From contig JAOIVP010000009.1 of NCBI GenBank assembly GCA_028224115.1, forward strand, positions 1 through 28,310: a stretch of 28,310 nt of DNA, given 5' to 3'. Within the stretch, counting starts at the first letter, position 1. Each line of letters opens with the position of its first letter. This document shows positions 9,566-19,372 of the stretch, piece after piece. A model generated the notes under the pieces. The model saw only the letters and a program-made list of their open reading frames with translations, searched no databases and had not been told where the DNA came from. Position numbers and translations under genes: made by a program. The DNA is from Candidatus Pelagibacter sp. (lineage in GTDB: Bacteria > Pseudomonadota > Alphaproteobacteria > Pelagibacterales > Pelagibacteraceae).

Positions 9566-10279
9566 ATGTCAGCTAATAATATTACTTTTATCCTTCATAA
9601 ACCTCAGCTTTCAGAAAATATTGGTGCATGTGCAAGAGGAATGAAGAATTTTAACTTTAAAAAATTATCTGTTATCGATCCAAAACCAATCTTTCCAAAC
9701 GATAAAATTTTAGCAACATCAGTTGGTGCAAAAAATATTATCAATAAAAGTAAAGTTTTTGATAATCTAGAACCAGCGCTTAAAAATATAGATTATGTGA
9801 TCGCAACATCAGCAAGATTTAGAAATAAAAACATAAAACATATTCAATTAGAGGATTTAAAAAAAATAGATTTTACCAAAAAAGTAGCATTTCTTTTTGG
9901 ATCTGAAGCATCAGGATTATCTAATAATGAGGTTAGTTATGCAAATTATACGTTGCAAATTCCAACTAATCCTGAATTTAAATCTTTAAATTTATCTCAC
10001 AGTCTAATTATCATTGCTCAATATGTTTCAAGTATTGTGAAATCTAAGACTTCTGATTTTAAAAAGTCTAAAAAAGTTAAATCTGCTTCTAAAAAAGAGA
10101 TACATTCAATGACCAATTTATGTATTCAAAATTTAGATCAAATAAACTTTTTTAAACCCAAGGAAAAGAAACCCATTATGTTAGAAAACTTGAGAAATAT
10201 TTTCTATAAAATGGAGTTATCATCTAAAGAAACACGTATATTAGCCAGTGTATTTGCTAGTTTGGGTAAAAAACGTTGA
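9566..10279 (+). CDS. trmJ: tRNA (cytidine/uridine-2'-O-)-methyltransferase, TrmJ/SpoU family
   Basis: This SPOUT-fold RNA 2'-O-methyltransferase probably methylates position 32 of tRNA anticodon loops with S-adenosylmethionine. The three SpoU motifs are visible: HKPQLSENIGACARGMKNF near the N-terminus, FLFGSEASGLSNNEV in the middle, and SLNLSHSLIIIAQYV, the last two forming the trefoil-knot cofactor site. The length of 237 residues with a lysine-rich C-terminal extension fits TrmJ rather than the shorter TrmL. It begins 17 bp after cimA. Its stop codon directly abuts the TTGACA of the predicted rpsD promoter. Whether this orthologue methylates C32, U32 or another site cannot be read from sequence. 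Confidence 0.85.
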   Translation: MSANNITFILHKPQLSENIGACARGMKNFNFKKLSVIDPKPIFPNDKILATSVGAKNIINKSKVFDNLEPALKNIDYVIATSARFRNKNIKHIQLEDLKKIDFTKKVAFLFGSEASGLSNNEVSYANYTLQIPTNPEFKSLNLSHSLIIIAQYVSSIVKSKTSDFKKSKKVKSASKKEIHSMTNLCIQNLDQINFFKPKEKKPIMLENLRNIFYKMELSSKETRILASVFASLGKKR

Positions 10280-10307
10280 TTGACAAAATAGCCTGTAAGC
10301 TTATAAA
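10280..10307 (+). promoter_or_regulatory. sigma-70-type promoter of rpsD
   Basis: A perfect -35 TTGACA at 10280-10285 is separated by 16 bp from TATAAA at 10302-10307. The -35 starts on the base after the trmJ stop codon. Transcription would begin near 10314, leaving only about 6 nt before the rpsD ATG at 10320. This is the best promoter match in the window and fits a strongly expressed ribosomal protein gene. It also leaves no room for the long S4-regulated leader known from enterobacteria. Confidence 0.65.
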
Positions 10308-10319
10308 CCCCATTATCGA

Positions 10320-10937
10320 ATGACAAAAAGATTAAACTCTAAACACAAAGTAGACAGAAGATTAAAGGCAAACCTTTGGGGAAGACCTAAAAGTCCTTTC
10401 AACAAAAGAGACTACGGACCTGGGCAACACGGACAGGGTAGAAAAGGAAAACTTTCTGATTATGGTACTCAATTACAAGCTAAGCAAAAATTAAAAGCTT
10501 ACTACGGTAACATTAACGAGAGACAATTCAGAAATATTTACAAAAAGGCTGTTATGCTTAAAGGTGATACTGGTGAAAATTTAATTGGTTTATTAGAGAG
10601 AAGATTAGATGCAGTCATTTACAGAGCAAAATTTGCAACAACAGTATTTTCTTCAAGACAGTTGATTAACCATGGCCATGTTAGAGTAAATGGTAAAAAG
10701 GTTAATATTGGAAGTTACATAGTAAAAGAGGAAGACTCTATAGAGATTAGAGACAAATCTAAGCAACTTGCAATTATCGATATTGCGCTTGCAAGCAAAG
10801 AAAGAGAAACTCCAGAATATATTCAAATGGACGAGAAAAACAAAAAAGTTAAATTTGTAAGAACTCCTAAGTTTGAAGAAGTTCCATATCCAATAGTGAT
10901 GGAACCAAACCTTGTAATTGAATATTACTCTAGATAA
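10320..10937 (+). CDS. rpsD: 30S ribosomal protein S4
   Basis: S4 is a primary 16S rRNA-binding protein that nucleates assembly of the 30S body. The sequence has the typical N-terminus ([20 protein letters not shown]), then [21 protein letters not shown]. The S4 RNA-binding domain is at about residues 95-155 ([34 protein letters not shown]), and the C-terminal [16 protein letters not shown] is also standard. Length is 205 residues. It is isolated from other ribosomal protein genes, as is common in alphaproteobacteria. It has its own promoter immediately upstream and converges on grxD with only 8 bp between the stops. No hairpin terminator is visible between them. Confidence 0.98.
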   Translation: MTKRLNSKHKVDRRLKANLWGRPKSPFNKRDYGPGQHGQGRKGKLSDYGTQLQAKQKLKAYYGNINERQFRNIYKKAVMLKGDTGENLIGLLERRLDAVIYRAKFATTVFSSRQLINHGHVRVNGKKVNIGSYIVKEEDSIEIRDKSKQLAIIDIALASKERETPEYIQMDEKNKKVKFVRTPKFEEVPYPIVMEPNLVIEYYSR

Positions 10938-10945
10938 AATTAGAA

Positions 10946-11284
10946 TTAATTTTTAGCCTTAAAATTTACACCTTTGGTTTCAAGCATTTTTGCTAATTCA
11001 CCACTTTCATACATCTCTTTTACAATATCACAACCACCCACAAATTCTTTTTTGATATATAGTTGAGGGATAGTGGGCCAATCACTAAAAACTTTAATTC
11101 CTTCTCTGATGTTTTGATCTTCTAAAACATTTATTCCTTGAAAATTAACTTCAAGAATTTTTAACATATTAGATACAGCCATAGAGAAACCACACTGAGG
11201 AGCATCAGGTGTTCCTTTCATAAATAAACATACTTCATTATTATCAATATGATTTTGAATTAAATTTTTAGTATTATCGTCCAT
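10946..11284 (-). CDS. grxD: monothiol glutaredoxin (Grx4 type)
   Basis: This 112-residue protein is a CGFS-type monothiol glutaredoxin, which holds and transfers a glutathione-coordinated [2Fe-2S] cluster rather than acting as a general dithiol reductase. It has MKGTPDAPQCGFS with the active cysteine at residue 31, DWPTIPQLYIKKEFVGGCDI with the cis-proline and glutathione-binding GG, and EMYESGEL. It lies 2 bp behind the bolA-family gene. Monothiol glutaredoxins and BolA proteins form cluster-bridged heterodimers, so the pairing supports a joint role in Fe-S delivery or iron sensing. It is the last gene of the purine operon strand and converges on rpsD. Confidence 0.95.
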   Translation of the reverse strand: MDDNTKNLIQNHIDNNEVCLFMKGTPDAPQCGFSMAVSNMLKILEVNFQGINVLEDQNIREGIKVFSDWPTIPQLYIKKEFVGGCDIVKEMYESGELAKMLETKGVNFKAKN

Positions 11285-11286
11285 TA

Positions 11287-11514
11287 TTACTCCTTTGTTT
11301 TAATTGCTAGGGCATGTAATTCATTTCCCATTTTACCCTTTAGAGAATTATATACCATTTTATGTTGTTCAATTTTGCTTTTACCAGAAAATTGAGCAGA
11401 AGTTATTGTTGCTGAATAATGATTACCATCACCAGCCAGATCTTGAATTTCAACAGTTGCATCAGATAATGCTTCTTTGATTAAACTCTCAATTTCTTTT
11501 AAATCCATTGCCAT
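11287..11514 (-). CDS. BolA family protein
   Basis: This is a 75-residue BolA-fold protein and partner of monothiol glutaredoxins in Fe-S cluster handling. It shows the GDGNHYSATITSAQFSGK segment, the EQHKMVYNSLKG helix and the terminal HALAIKTK. HKMVY and HALAI are the usual conserved stretches, and the histidines are candidate cluster ligands. The short length and absence of an N-terminal extension resemble the IbaG/BolA2-like subgroup more than E. coli BolA. The ATG at 11514 overlaps the purL stop by one base (TAATG). An in-frame ATG two codons later is the alternative. grxD follows after 2 bp. Confidence 0.92.
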   Translation of the reverse strand: MAMDLKEIESLIKEALSDATVEIQDLAGDGNHYSATITSAQFSGKSKIEQHKMVYNSLKGKMGNELHALAIKTKE

Positions 11515-13706
11515 TATTTACTCATATAATTAGTTAACCAACTTGTATTCGATGTTCTTAATTCGTCAATTGATACTTTTGTCTTTTCATTAATAAACAA
11601 TTGATCTTCATTTATTGTTCCAAGTTCATCATAGTGTACGGCATTTTTGTTTAAAATGTCAGTCACTTTTTTAAGACTATCTTTTCTAACTTCAATTATG
11701 TATCTTCCTTGATCTTCACCAAAATAGTATTCAATTTCATTGATTAGATATTTTGGTTTTTTAAGATTAATTCCCTTATTTCCTTTGATACACATCTTTG
11801 AAACTGCCGTAATTATTCCACCAATTGATACATCATGAGCACTTTTAATATGACCAGCATCTATTAACTTTAATAAGGTTTCGCCATTATTTTTTTCATT
11901 AAATAAATTAATTTCTGGTGGGGGACCATTTTTTTCATCTAAAATATTTCTTGCAAATAAACTCTGATCAATATGACCTTCAGTTTTGCCAATAACTAGA
12001 ACTATATTGTCAACTTGTTTAAAATCCATGGTAATCATTTTTTTATAATCTTTAATTAAACCAACTCCTCCAATAGATGGGGTAGGCTTAATTCCTTCAT
12101 CTTTGGTTTGATTATAAAAAGATACATTTCCTGAAACTACTGGAAATTTTAAATATCCAGCAGCCTCTCCAATACCTTGAACGCACTCAACAAACTCTCC
12201 CATATTTTCCTCATTTTCAGGACTACCAAAGTTTAAACAATTAGTAATAGCAACCGGTTTTGCTCCAACAGAAATTAAGTTTCTAAAACTTTCACAAACT
12301 ACTTGTTTTCCACCAGTTAATGGATGTGCCCAACAATAGACTGCAGAACTATCAACCGATGCTGCAACTGCTTTATCAGTTCCATGAACACGAACAACTC
12401 CTGAGTCACCCCCAGGTTTTTGAATAGTGTCTCCCATAACGGTGTGATCATATTGTTGCCAAATCCACTCTTTACTGCAAACATTTGGATGAGATAAAAC
12501 TTTCTTTAAAACATCTATAATTTTTAAATTTTTAAGTTCTTCTTTTTTAATTTTATTTTTTTTAGGAAGTTTTGCTTTTTTCCATTTACGGTCATACATC
12601 GGTGAATTTTCAACCAAAGTATTAACTGGAATATCTGCCACTTGCTCATTGTCAAAAAATAATTCAATTTTTTTAGAATTAGTTGTTTTACCAATTACAG
12701 CAAAATCTAAATTCCATTTATCAAATATTTTTTTAGCCTGTTCCTCTTTGCCGTTTTCAAGAACAATCAACATTCTTTCTTGACTTTCAGAGAGCATGAT
12801 TTCATAAGGGGTCATGTTTGCTTCCCTGCATGGAACTTTATTTAAATTAATTTCAATTCCAAGGTTTCCTTTTGAGGCCATTTCAATGCTTGATGAAGTA
12901 AGCCCTGCAGCACCCATATCTTGAATAGCTATAATTGAGTCTCCTGCCATTAATTCTAGACATGCTTCGAGTAATAATTTTTCAGTAAATGGATCACCAA
13001 CTTGAACTGTTGGTTTTTTTTCTTCAATTTTTTCATCAAAACTTGCAGATGCCATGCTTGCACCATGAATTCCATCACGTCCTGTCTTTGAACCCACATA
13101 GATAACTGGTTTATTTAACCCTGCTGCTTTTGAATAGAAAATCTTATCTTTTTTAACTAGTCCCAAGGTCATTGCATTCACTAAAATGTTACCGTTATAA
13201 GAGCTATCAAAGTTCGTTTGACCAGCAATAGTTGGAACCCCCATACAATTTCCATATCCACCAATACCGTGAACAACTCCTCTTAATAAATTTTTCGTTT
13301 TTTTATGTTGGGGAGAACCAAAATGAATTGAGTTCAAATTTGCAATAGGGCGAGCTCCCATTGTAAATACATCTCTCATAATACCACCAACACCTGTTGC
13401 TGCACCTTGATAAGGTTCAATAAATGAAGGGTGGTTATGACTTTCAATTTTAAATACAATTGCATCATTATCCCCAATATCAACTACACCAGCATTCTCT
13501 CCTGGACCTTGGATAACTTGCTTTCCTTTAGTTGGCAGTGTTTTTAAGTGAAGCCTTGATGATTTATATGAACAATGTTCATTCCACATTGCTGAGAAAA
13601 TACCAAGCTCTGTAATGTTTGGAGTTCTATCCAATAGCTCACAAATTTTAGCATACTCATCTTTTTTAAGACCGTGATCTATAGCTATTTGTTCGTTTAC
13701 CATCAT
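11514..13706 (-). CDS. purL: phosphoribosylformylglycinamidine synthase, large catalytic subunit
   Basis: PurL converts FGAR to FGAM with ATP and ammonia supplied by PurQ, the fourth step of purine synthesis. At 730 residues it is the small PurL form that needs separate PurS and PurQ, both present just upstream. The sequence contains [15 protein letters not shown] near residue 40, [13 protein letters not shown], the ATP-binding [35 protein letters not shown], and a second AIRS-like half with GGDSGVVRV and SAHDVSIGG. It overlaps purQ by 4 bp (ATGA) and bolA by 1 bp. Two tandem ATGs mark the start, and the first gives the standard 4-bp overlap. Confidence 0.98.
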   Translation of the reverse strand: MMVNEQIAIDHGLKKDEYAKICELLDRTPNITELGIFSAMWNEHCSYKSSRLHLKTLPTKGKQVIQGPGENAGVVDIGDNDAIVFKIESHNHPSFIEPYQGAATGVGGIMRDVFTMGARPIANLNSIHFGSPQHKKTKNLLRGVVHGIGGYGNCMGVPTIAGQTNFDSSYNGNILVNAMTLGLVKKDKIFYSKAAGLNKPVIYVGSKTGRDGIHGASMASASFDEKIEEKKPTVQVGDPFTEKLLLEACLELMAGDSIIAIQDMGAAGLTSSSIEMASKGNLGIEINLNKVPCREANMTPYEIMLSESQERMLIVLENGKEEQAKKIFDKWNLDFAVIGKTTNSKKIELFFDNEQVADIPVNTLVENSPMYDRKWKKAKLPKKNKIKKEELKNLKIIDVLKKVLSHPNVCSKEWIWQQYDHTVMGDTIQKPGGDSGVVRVHGTDKAVAASVDSSAVYCWAHPLTGGKQVVCESFRNLISVGAKPVAITNCLNFGSPENEENMGEFVECVQGIGEAAGYLKFPVVSGNVSFYNQTKDEGIKPTPSIGGVGLIKDYKKMITMDFKQVDNIVLVIGKTEGHIDQSLFARNILDEKNGPPPEINLFNEKNNGETLLKLIDAGHIKSAHDVSIGGIITAVSKMCIKGNKGINLKKPKYLINEIEYYFGEDQGRYIIEVRKDSLKKVTDILNKNAVHYDELGTINEDQLFINEKTKVSIDELRTSNTSWLTNYMSK

Positions 13707-14386
13707 TTTAAATTATTGATTAAATTATTAAAAAAAAGAGATCCATCTTTACCAGATAGATATGGGTCTATCATTCTTTCAGGATGGGGCATCATTCCTA
13801 AAACATTTTTTTCTTTATTAAAAACTCCTGCAATATTTTTAATTGATCCATTAGGATTAAACTGTTCTTCAGTTTTACCCTCTTTATCGCAGTAATTAAT
13901 TGCAATTTGTTCGTTATCCTCAATTTCTTTTAATTGCTCTTCGGTACAGAAGTAGTTTCCCTCATTATGTGCAATGTGAAACTCTAAAACTTCATTATCA
14001 ATATTTTTAAAGTAAGTGTTTTGTTTATTGTTAATTTTAACAAACACATTTTTACAAATAAATTCTAAGTATTTGTTTCTTAATAAAACACCTGGAACCA
14101 AACCTGTTTCAACTAAAATTTGAAAACCATTACAAATCCCCATTACCATTCCACCTGAGTTCGCAAAGTTAATAACAGATTTCATTATTTTAGATTTAGA
14201 TGCCATACTTCCACATCTTAAATAATCACCATATGAAAACCCACCAGGCAAAACAACTAAATCACTTTTAGGTAATTCAACATCGTCATGCCATACCATT
14301 TTATTTTTAAAACCAAATCTTTTAAGAGCTACATCCATGTCTCTATCACAATTTGATCCTGGAAATGTAATGACGGATGATTTCAT
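13703..14386 (-). CDS. purQ: phosphoribosylformylglycinamidine synthase, glutaminase subunit
   Basis: PurQ hydrolyses glutamine and channels ammonia to PurL. It is a class I glutamine amidotransferase of 227 residues. [12 protein letters not shown] lies near the start, [16 protein letters not shown] forms the oxyanion region, the nucleophile cysteine is in [14 protein letters not shown], and the catalytic histidine and glutamate are in MMPHPERM. It lies between purS (3 bp upstream) and purL (4 bp overlap), giving the expected PurS-PurQ-PurL complex genes in order. Confidence 0.98.
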   Translation of the reverse strand: MKSSVITFPGSNCDRDMDVALKRFGFKNKMVWHDDVELPKSDLVVLPGGFSYGDYLRCGSMASKSKIMKSVINFANSGGMVMGICNGFQILVETGLVPGVLLRNKYLEFICKNVFVKINNKQNTYFKNIDNEVLEFHIAHNEGNYFCTEEQLKEIEDNEQIAINYCDKEGKTEEQFNPNGSIKNIAGVFNKEKNVLGMMPHPERMIDPYLSGKDGSLFFNNLINNLK

Positions 14387-14389
14387 TAA

Positions 14390-14632
14390 TTATTGTGCAT
14401 CAATAATTTTATAATTTTCAATAACAAGATTTGCTAAAAGTTTTTTGCACATGTCTTCAACTTTATCTTTAGCTTTTTTTGGATCACTCTCTTTGGTATC
14501 GATTTCAAAATACTTACCTTGTCTTACTTCATTAATATCATTAAAGCCCATTCCATCTAAAGTTTGATGAATAACTTTACCTTGGGGATCTAGTACATCC
14601 TTTTTAAGAGTAATGATTACAGAAACCTTCAT
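14390..14632 (-). CDS. purS: phosphoribosylformylglycinamidine synthase subunit PurS
   Basis: PurS is the small structural subunit that bridges PurQ and the short PurL. The 80-residue protein has the family pattern: a beta strand, then [38 protein letters not shown], and a C-terminal helix with [16 protein letters not shown]. It overlaps the end of purC by 4 bp (ATGA). The presence of PurS explains the short length of PurL here. Confidence 0.96.
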   Translation of the reverse strand: MKVSVIITLKKDVLDPQGKVIHQTLDGMGFNDINEVRQGKYFEIDTKESDPKKAKDKVEDMCKKLLANLVIENYKIIDAQ

Positions 14633-15414
14633 TTACGTTTCCTTTTAACCGAAGATAGCTTGGTAACATTAACCGCTGAGACGTTTGATTGTTCATGAAG
14701 TATCCCCAGTCTTTTTGCAACCTCAGTATATGCTGGAATAAGATCGCCTAAATTCTTTCTAAATCTGTCTTTATCTAGTTTTTTGTCTGTTATACTGTCC
14801 CAAAGTCTGCAAGTGTCAGGGCTAATTTCATCAGCTAATATAACTTCATCTTTAGCGTTAACTTTTAGTCTTCCAAATTCTAATTTAAAATCAATCAGTT
14901 TAATTCCAACACCTCTAAACATACCGATCATAAAGTCATTAATTCTTAAAATCATCTTTTTAACTTTTTCAATTTCTTTTTTAGAAGCCCAATCAAAGGC
15001 CAAAATATGCTCTTCTGCAATTAATGGATCTCCTAATTTGTCATCCTTTAAGCAATACTCAATTAGGGGTTCTTTTAAAACTGTTCCATCTTCAATTCCT
15101 AATCTTTTAGTAATAGATCCTGTTGCAACGTTTCTTACAATGAATTCAATTGGAATAATTTCAACTAACTTAATAACCTGTTCTCTCATATTAAGTCTTT
15201 TTACTAAATGATTTTTAATTCCAATTTGAGAGAGGTTTGAGAGGATGTGTTCTGAAATTCTGTTATTTAAAACACCCTTTCCTTCAATAGTAGATTTTTT
15301 TTGATTGTTAAATGCGGTTGCATCATCTTTAAAATATTGAATTACTAAATTTTTATCATTAGTTGCATAAATGATTTTAGCTTTTCCTTCGTATAGTTTT
15401 TTTCCTTTTTTCAT
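14629..15414 (-). CDS. purC: phosphoribosylaminoimidazole-succinocarboxamide synthase
   Basis: PurC joins CAIR and aspartate using ATP to give SAICAR. Motifs include [12 protein letters not shown] near the N-terminus (nucleotide loop), [48 protein letters not shown] and [14 protein letters not shown] (substrate and metal binding). Length is 261 residues, with a basic tail after residue 240 beyond the minimal bacterial form. The start overlaps the purB stop by one base (TAATG), and the end overlaps purS by 4 bp. PurB uses the product of PurC, so these adjacent genes encode consecutive enzymes. Confidence 0.97.
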   Translation of the reverse strand: MKKGKKLYEGKAKIIYATNDKNLVIQYFKDDATAFNNQKKSTIEGKGVLNNRISEHILSNLSQIGIKNHLVKRLNMREQVIKLVEIIPIEFIVRNVATGSITKRLGIEDGTVLKEPLIEYCLKDDKLGDPLIAEEHILAFDWASKKEIEKVKKMILRINDFMIGMFRGVGIKLIDFKLEFGRLKVNAKDEVILADEISPDTCRLWDSITDKKLDKDRFRKNLGDLIPAYTEVAKRLGILHEQSNVSAVNVTKLSSVKRKRK

Positions 15415-16706
15415 TATTTAAAAACTCTTCTAAAGATGAAATTTACATTTTTAAAGTGTTTTGCGTAACTAAATATAGATTTTAGTTTTTTAGGAGTAAT
15501 TTTGCTCATAATTAACTTATCAGAACTAATAACATCAAATAAGTCTAAATCTTCTGCAAAACATTTTTTGGCATAATTTTGTACCATTCTATAAGATTGT
15601 TCTCTACTTAATCCAGATTTTGTTAGCTCTAACATTACTTCTTGTGAAAAAATCAATCCTTTAGTGATATTTAAATTCTCTAACATTTTTGTAGGGTAAA
15701 CAATCATGTTATCTAAAATATTTGTTAGTCGCACAAGAGCAAAATCAGTTGTGATATTTGCATCAGGTCCGATGTTTCTCTCAACACTAGAATGCGAAAT
15801 ATCTCTTTCATGCCATAGAGCAATATTTTCTAAAGCAGGAATTACTGCACTTCTAACCATTCTTGCAAGCCCTGTTAGGTTTTCACTTAATATTGGATTT
15901 TTCTTATGAGGCATTGCTGAAGAACCCTTTTGATTTTTTGAGAAGAATTCTTGCAATTCATAAACTTCAGTTCTTTGTAAATGTCTAATCTCAACTGCAA
16001 CTCTTTCAATTGATCCAGCTATAATTCCTAATACTGAAAAATAAAAAGCATGTCGGTCTCTAGGTATTACTTGAGTTGAAATTGGCTCAACTTTTAAACC
16101 TAATTTTTTTGCAACATGTTTTTCAACATTCGGATCAATATTTGCAAAAGTTCCTACAGCTCCAGATATTGCACAAGTAGACACTTCATCGATTGCATTA
16201 ACTAATCTTTTTCTATTTCTCTTAAATTCTTCGTAAAACGATGCCAATTTTAAGCCAAAAGTAACAGGTTCTGCATGAATACCGTGACTTCTCCCCATGC
16301 AAGGTGTGAATTTATATTTCTTAGCTTGTTTTTTAAGAACTTTTAAAATTTGATCTAGGTCTTTTAGGATTATTTTACCTGATTGAACCATTTGGATATT
16401 AAAACTTGTATCCAATACATCCGAAGAAGTCATACCTTGGTGAAGATATCTAGCTTTAATTCCTGCTTTTTCAGTCACAGAAGTTAAAAAAGCTATAACG
16501 TCGTGTTTAACCTCTGACTCTATTTTATGAATTCTGCTTACATTGATTTTAGCTTTTTTTCTTACAACTGAGCCAACACCTTTTGGAATTTGACCAAGTT
16601 TTTCCATAGCCTCTGCAGCTGCAACTTCGACATCTAGCCAAATTTTATATTTATTTTCTTCTGACCAAATGTCAGTTAATTCTTTTCGCGAGTATCTTTT
16701 AATCAT
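15414..16706 (-). CDS. purB: adenylosuccinate lyase
   Basis: PurB releases fumarate from SAICAR and from adenylosuccinate, acting twice in AMP synthesis. The 430-residue sequence belongs to the fumarase/aspartase superfamily: [36 protein letters not shown] with the catalytic histidine, and the mobile signature loop [17 protein letters not shown] near residue 262 with its catalytic serine. [15 protein letters not shown] follows. It is 3 bp downstream of map and overlaps purC by one base. Confidence 0.98.
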   Translation of the reverse strand: MIKRYSRKELTDIWSEENKYKIWLDVEVAAAEAMEKLGQIPKGVGSVVRKKAKINVSRIHKIESEVKHDVIAFLTSVTEKAGIKARYLHQGMTSSDVLDTSFNIQMVQSGKIILKDLDQILKVLKKQAKKYKFTPCMGRSHGIHAEPVTFGLKLASFYEEFKRNRKRLVNAIDEVSTCAISGAVGTFANIDPNVEKHVAKKLGLKVEPISTQVIPRDRHAFYFSVLGIIAGSIERVAVEIRHLQRTEVYELQEFFSKNQKGSSAMPHKKNPILSENLTGLARMVRSAVIPALENIALWHERDISHSSVERNIGPDANITTDFALVRLTNILDNMIVYPTKMLENLNITKGLIFSQEVMLELTKSGLSREQSYRMVQNYAKKCFAEDLDLFDVISSDKLIMSKITPKKLKSIFSYAKHFKNVNFIFRRVFK

Positions 16707-16709
16707 TAA

Positions 16710-17480
16710 TTATAAGTATGGGGGCTTTGAATAACCTTTAGCAGATTCTGTAAAGATTTCATAACCATTTTCAGTAATTCCTAACGTATGTTCAAATTGT
16801 GCTGATAAAGATTTATCTTTTGTAACTGCAGTCCAGCCATCATTTAACATTTTAACATCGTATTTACCTGTATTAATCATAGGTTCAATTGTAAAAGTCA
16901 TTCCAGGTCTTAAATCCATTCCAGAGTTTTTACTTCCATAATGAAGAATATTAGGAGGCTCATGAAAAGTTGTACTTATTCCATGGCCACAAAAATCCCT
17001 TACAACAGAAAAACCTTTATCTTCAACAAAGGATTGAATTTCATGTCCTATATCGCCCAATTTTATTCCAGGTTTTAAAATTTTTATAGCTCTCATCATA
17101 GATTCGTAAGTTGCATCTATGAGATTATTTAATTTAACTGAAGTATTTCCGATCGTAAACATTCTACTGGTATCACCATAATGCTCATTAACAATAGCTG
17201 TAACATCTACATTGATTGCATCACCATCTCTTAAAATTCTATCAGAAGGAATACCATGACATACAACATGATTTAATGATGTGCATAAAGATTTTGTAAA
17301 ACCTCTATAATAAAGTGGGGCAGAGTATCCACCGTTATCTCTTATAAATTCATAACCTAATTTATCAATATGATCTGTTGATACACCTTCTTTAATGTTG
17401 TTAGTCAACATATCTAAAGTTTGAGCCGCTAACTTTCCAGCAACCCTCATTTTTTCAAATTTTTCTTTATAATCACTCAT
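16710..17480 (-). CDS. map: type I methionine aminopeptidase
   Basis: Map removes the initiator methionine from nascent proteins. The metal ligands of the pita-bread fold are in place: HVVCHGIPSDRILRDGD, INVDVTAIVNEHYGDTSRMF (two aspartates), FCGHGISTTFHEPPNI (histidine) and FTIEPMI with the final SAQFEHTLGITENGYEIFT (glutamates). Length is 256 residues, with no N-terminal zinc-finger extension. The ATG at 17480 is preferred. An in-frame TTG one codon upstream is weaker. It overlaps the 3' end of sfsA by 8 bp and is followed 3 bp later by purB. Confidence 0.97.
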   Translation of the reverse strand: MSDYKEKFEKMRVAGKLAAQTLDMLTNNIKEGVSTDHIDKLGYEFIRDNGGYSAPLYYRGFTKSLCTSLNHVVCHGIPSDRILRDGDAINVDVTAIVNEHYGDTSRMFTIGNTSVKLNNLIDATYESMMRAIKILKPGIKLGDIGHEIQSFVEDKGFSVVRDFCGHGISTTFHEPPNILHYGSKNSGMDLRPGMTFTIEPMINTGKYDVKMLNDGWTAVTKDKSLSAQFEHTLGITENGYEIFTESAKGYSKPPYL

Positions 17481-18171
17481 CAATAATTTTCAGTTTTTTA
17501 TCTATAAAAATTTTTTTAGAACTTATATCACATCTATAAGCTAAAAAGTTAACACCTGCTTTTTTAGCTATTAAATAATTATTGTAATATACAGCATCTA
17601 TATCTTTAGCTATTTTAAATTTTTCCATGTTTTGGATCTGGACTAAAAATAATAAGTAGCTTTTATAACCTTTTTTTATGGCATCAATAAGAGTTAGAAG
17701 GTGTTTAGTCCCACGCATTGTTACAGCATCTGGAAATTCAGCTGTGTCTTTATTTCTAAAAAGAGTAACATTTTTAACCTCCACAAAGTTTTTTTGTTTT
17801 TTTTTCTCAATTAGAAAATCAAATCTAGTTTCTTTGTTAAAAAATACCTCTGGTTTTATCAGGTCACTATTTTTAAGTTCTTTAATAAGATTATTTTCTA
17901 GTGCATGTTTGACTATTTTATTTGCCATATGAGTGTTAACACCAACAAGATTTTTTCTAGTTTTGATAATTTCAAGTCCATATTTGAGTTTTCTTTTAGG
18001 ATCATTATTTGGAAGTAAATAAACATCATTCCCTTCATCAAGCAAACCTTTCATCGATCCTGTGTTTGGACAATGAGCAGTAACTACTATTTTATCCAAC
18101 CTAACGTCCGTAAAAAATCTTTTATAGCGTTTGATTAATTTGCCTTTTATTAAAGACTTGGTAAATTCCAT
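17473..18171 (-). CDS. sfsA: SfsA-family DNA/RNA nuclease-like protein
   Basis: SfsA is named for stimulating sugar fermentation genes in E. coli. Its fold combines an OB-like region with a nuclease-like domain, and its physiological role is unsettled. Conserved features: MEFTKSLIKGKLIKRYKRFF, closely matching the E. coli N-terminus; VTAHCPNTGSMKGLL; ETRFDFLIE and NFVEVKNVTLF with acidic and lysine residues resembling a PD-(D/E)xK site; and AEFPDAVTMRGTKHLLTL. The start at 18171 is chosen because the family begins at this MEF. An ATG 15 bp upstream at 18186 would extend it by five residues. It is the first gene of the minus-strand run to grxD and diverges from the gene at 18192 across only about 20 bp. 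Confidence 0.9.
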   Translation of the reverse strand: MEFTKSLIKGKLIKRYKRFFTDVRLDKIVVTAHCPNTGSMKGLLDEGNDVYLLPNNDPKRKLKYGLEIIKTRKNLVGVNTHMANKIVKHALENNLIKELKNSDLIKPEVFFNKETRFDFLIEKKKQKNFVEVKNVTLFRNKDTAEFPDAVTMRGTKHLLTLIDAIKKGYKSYLLFLVQIQNMEKFKIAKDIDAVYYNNYLIAKKAGVNFLAYRCDISSKKIFIDKKLKIIDE

Positions 18172-18191
18172 TACTAAATTATACATTTAAA

Positions 18192-18941
18192 ATGAACAAA
18201 AACACAAAAGTTAATGCCGCAATATTAATCATAGGTAATGAAATTTTATCCGGCAGAACTCAAGACACTAATACGACAACTTTAGCAAATTGGTTAAATA
18301 CTATTGGTGTTAAAGTTGGAGAGGTTAGGGTTATTCCTGATGTTGAAAAAATAATAATTGATGTGCTCCAAACATTAAAGACAACCTATGATTATGTTTT
18401 TACTACAGGAGGTATAGGTCCAACTCACGATGATATTACTGCAGAGTCTGTTTCAAAAGCATTTGGACTAAAATATGAAATACATAAAGAAGCATTTAAA
18501 ATTTTAGAGGAATACTACAAGCCAGGTGAATTTAATGAAGGTCGACAAAAAATGGTTTGGATGCCTGAAAATGCTAATCTGATCTTAAATCCTACAAGTG
18601 GAGCTCCAGGGTTTAATGTTGAGAATGTATTTTGTTTACCTGGTGTTCCATCTATTTTAAAATCAATGTTAGGTGGTTTAACCAATCGAATTGTTGGTGG
18701 CAAACCTATTTTAAGTTTAACGATTAGCTTAAGAACAGTTGAAAGTGAAATTGCGAACTCTTTGACAAAAGTTCAAAATGATAATCAAGATGTTGAAATT
18801 GGAAGCTATCCTTTCTTCCAAGCAGGAAAATTGGGTGTATCAATTGTAATTAGGTCAGAAGATCAATATAAAATTGACAATTGTAATTCTCAAATTTTAA
18901 AATTTGTTGAAAAAAAAAATATAGAAGTAGTCGATCGTTAG
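18192..18941 (+). CDS. CinA/MoaB-like molybdopterin-binding domain protein
   Basis: This 249-residue protein has the molybdopterin-binding fold found at the N-terminus of CinA: AAILIIGNEILSGRTQDTNT near residue 9, VFTTGGIGPTHDDITAESVS near residue 75, and VFCLPGVPSILKSML. The rest resembles the CinA linker. The C-terminal nicotinamide-mononucleotide deamidase domain of full CinA (about 160 more residues) is missing. A short CinA-like protein is therefore the safest call, and competence or NAD-salvage activity should not be assumed. The weak promoter-like pair TTGGTA (18158-18163) and TATACA (18180-18185) would start transcription almost at the ATG. The next gene starts directly after its stop with no gap. 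Confidence 0.85.
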   Translation: MNKNTKVNAAILIIGNEILSGRTQDTNTTTLANWLNTIGVKVGEVRVIPDVEKIIIDVLQTLKTTYDYVFTTGGIGPTHDDITAESVSKAFGLKYEIHKEAFKILEEYYKPGEFNEGRQKMVWMPENANLILNPTSGAPGFNVENVFCLPGVPSILKSMLGGLTNRIVGGKPILSLTISLRTVESEIANSLTKVQNDNQDVEIGSYPFFQAGKLGVSIVIRSEDQYKIDNCNSQILKFVEKKNIEVVDR

Positions 18942-19346
18942 ATGCTTTATTTTGCTTATGGTAGTAATCTTCATCATTTACAAATGAAGAGAAGATGTAA
19001 GAACAGTGTTTACTTAAAAAAAATAAATCTAAAAGATTTTAAGTTAACCTTTAGAAGCAAATATAGAGCAGCAGACATAGAGCCTAAAAAAAATTCAATA
19101 GTACCAGGAGGTTTATTTGAAATCTCAAGAAATGATGAAAAAAAACTTGATGTATACGAAGATTTTCCAACTTTATATAAAAAGCATTATTTTTATTATT
19201 ATGGAAAAAAAGTAATGACCTACACAATGGTAAAAAAATCAAAATTTCAATTTCCAACCAAGAGGTATCTCGATATTGTTAAAAGAGGATATAAAGATTG
19301 TGGATTAAACAATAAATACCTTAAAAAGGGATTACTAGAAACTTAA
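18942..19346 (+). CDS. gamma-glutamylcyclotransferase-like protein
   Basis: This 134-residue protein has the GGCT/AIG2-like beta-barrel signature FAYGSNLHHLQM at residues 4-15, where YGS binds the gamma-glutamyl group. GGLFEISRNDEKKLDVYEDF and YKKHYF follow, with a glutamate in the position expected for catalysis. Enzymes of this fold release 5-oxoproline from gamma-glutamyl amines or amino acids, but some relatives act on other substrates, so the substrate is unknown. It begins immediately after the TAG of the CinA-like gene and is probably cotranscribed with it. No signal peptide is present. Confidence 0.75.
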   Translation: MLYFAYGSNLHHLQMKRRCKNSVYLKKINLKDFKLTFRSKYRAADIEPKKNSIVPGGLFEISRNDEKKLDVYEDFPTLYKKHYFYYYGKKVMTYTMVKKSKFQFPTKRYLDIVKRGYKDCGLNNKYLKKGLLET

Positions 19347-19372
19347 CTAATTTAATAATATATTCTCACTTA

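Noticed and set aside
10937..10946. Bidirectional terminator between convergent rpsD and grxD
   Set aside because: Only 8 bp separate the stops, and I see no stable stem with a T-run in or around them.
14783..15211. 142-codon plus-strand open frame opposite purC
   Set aside because: It lies entirely within the well-supported purC coding sequence on the other strand and has no recognisable motif. It is a shadow frame of purC.
18192..18941. Full CinA with nicotinamide-nucleotide amidase activity
   Set aside because: The frame ends after the MoaB-like and linker parts. The C-terminal amidase domain is absent, and the next frame is an unrelated GGCT-like protein.
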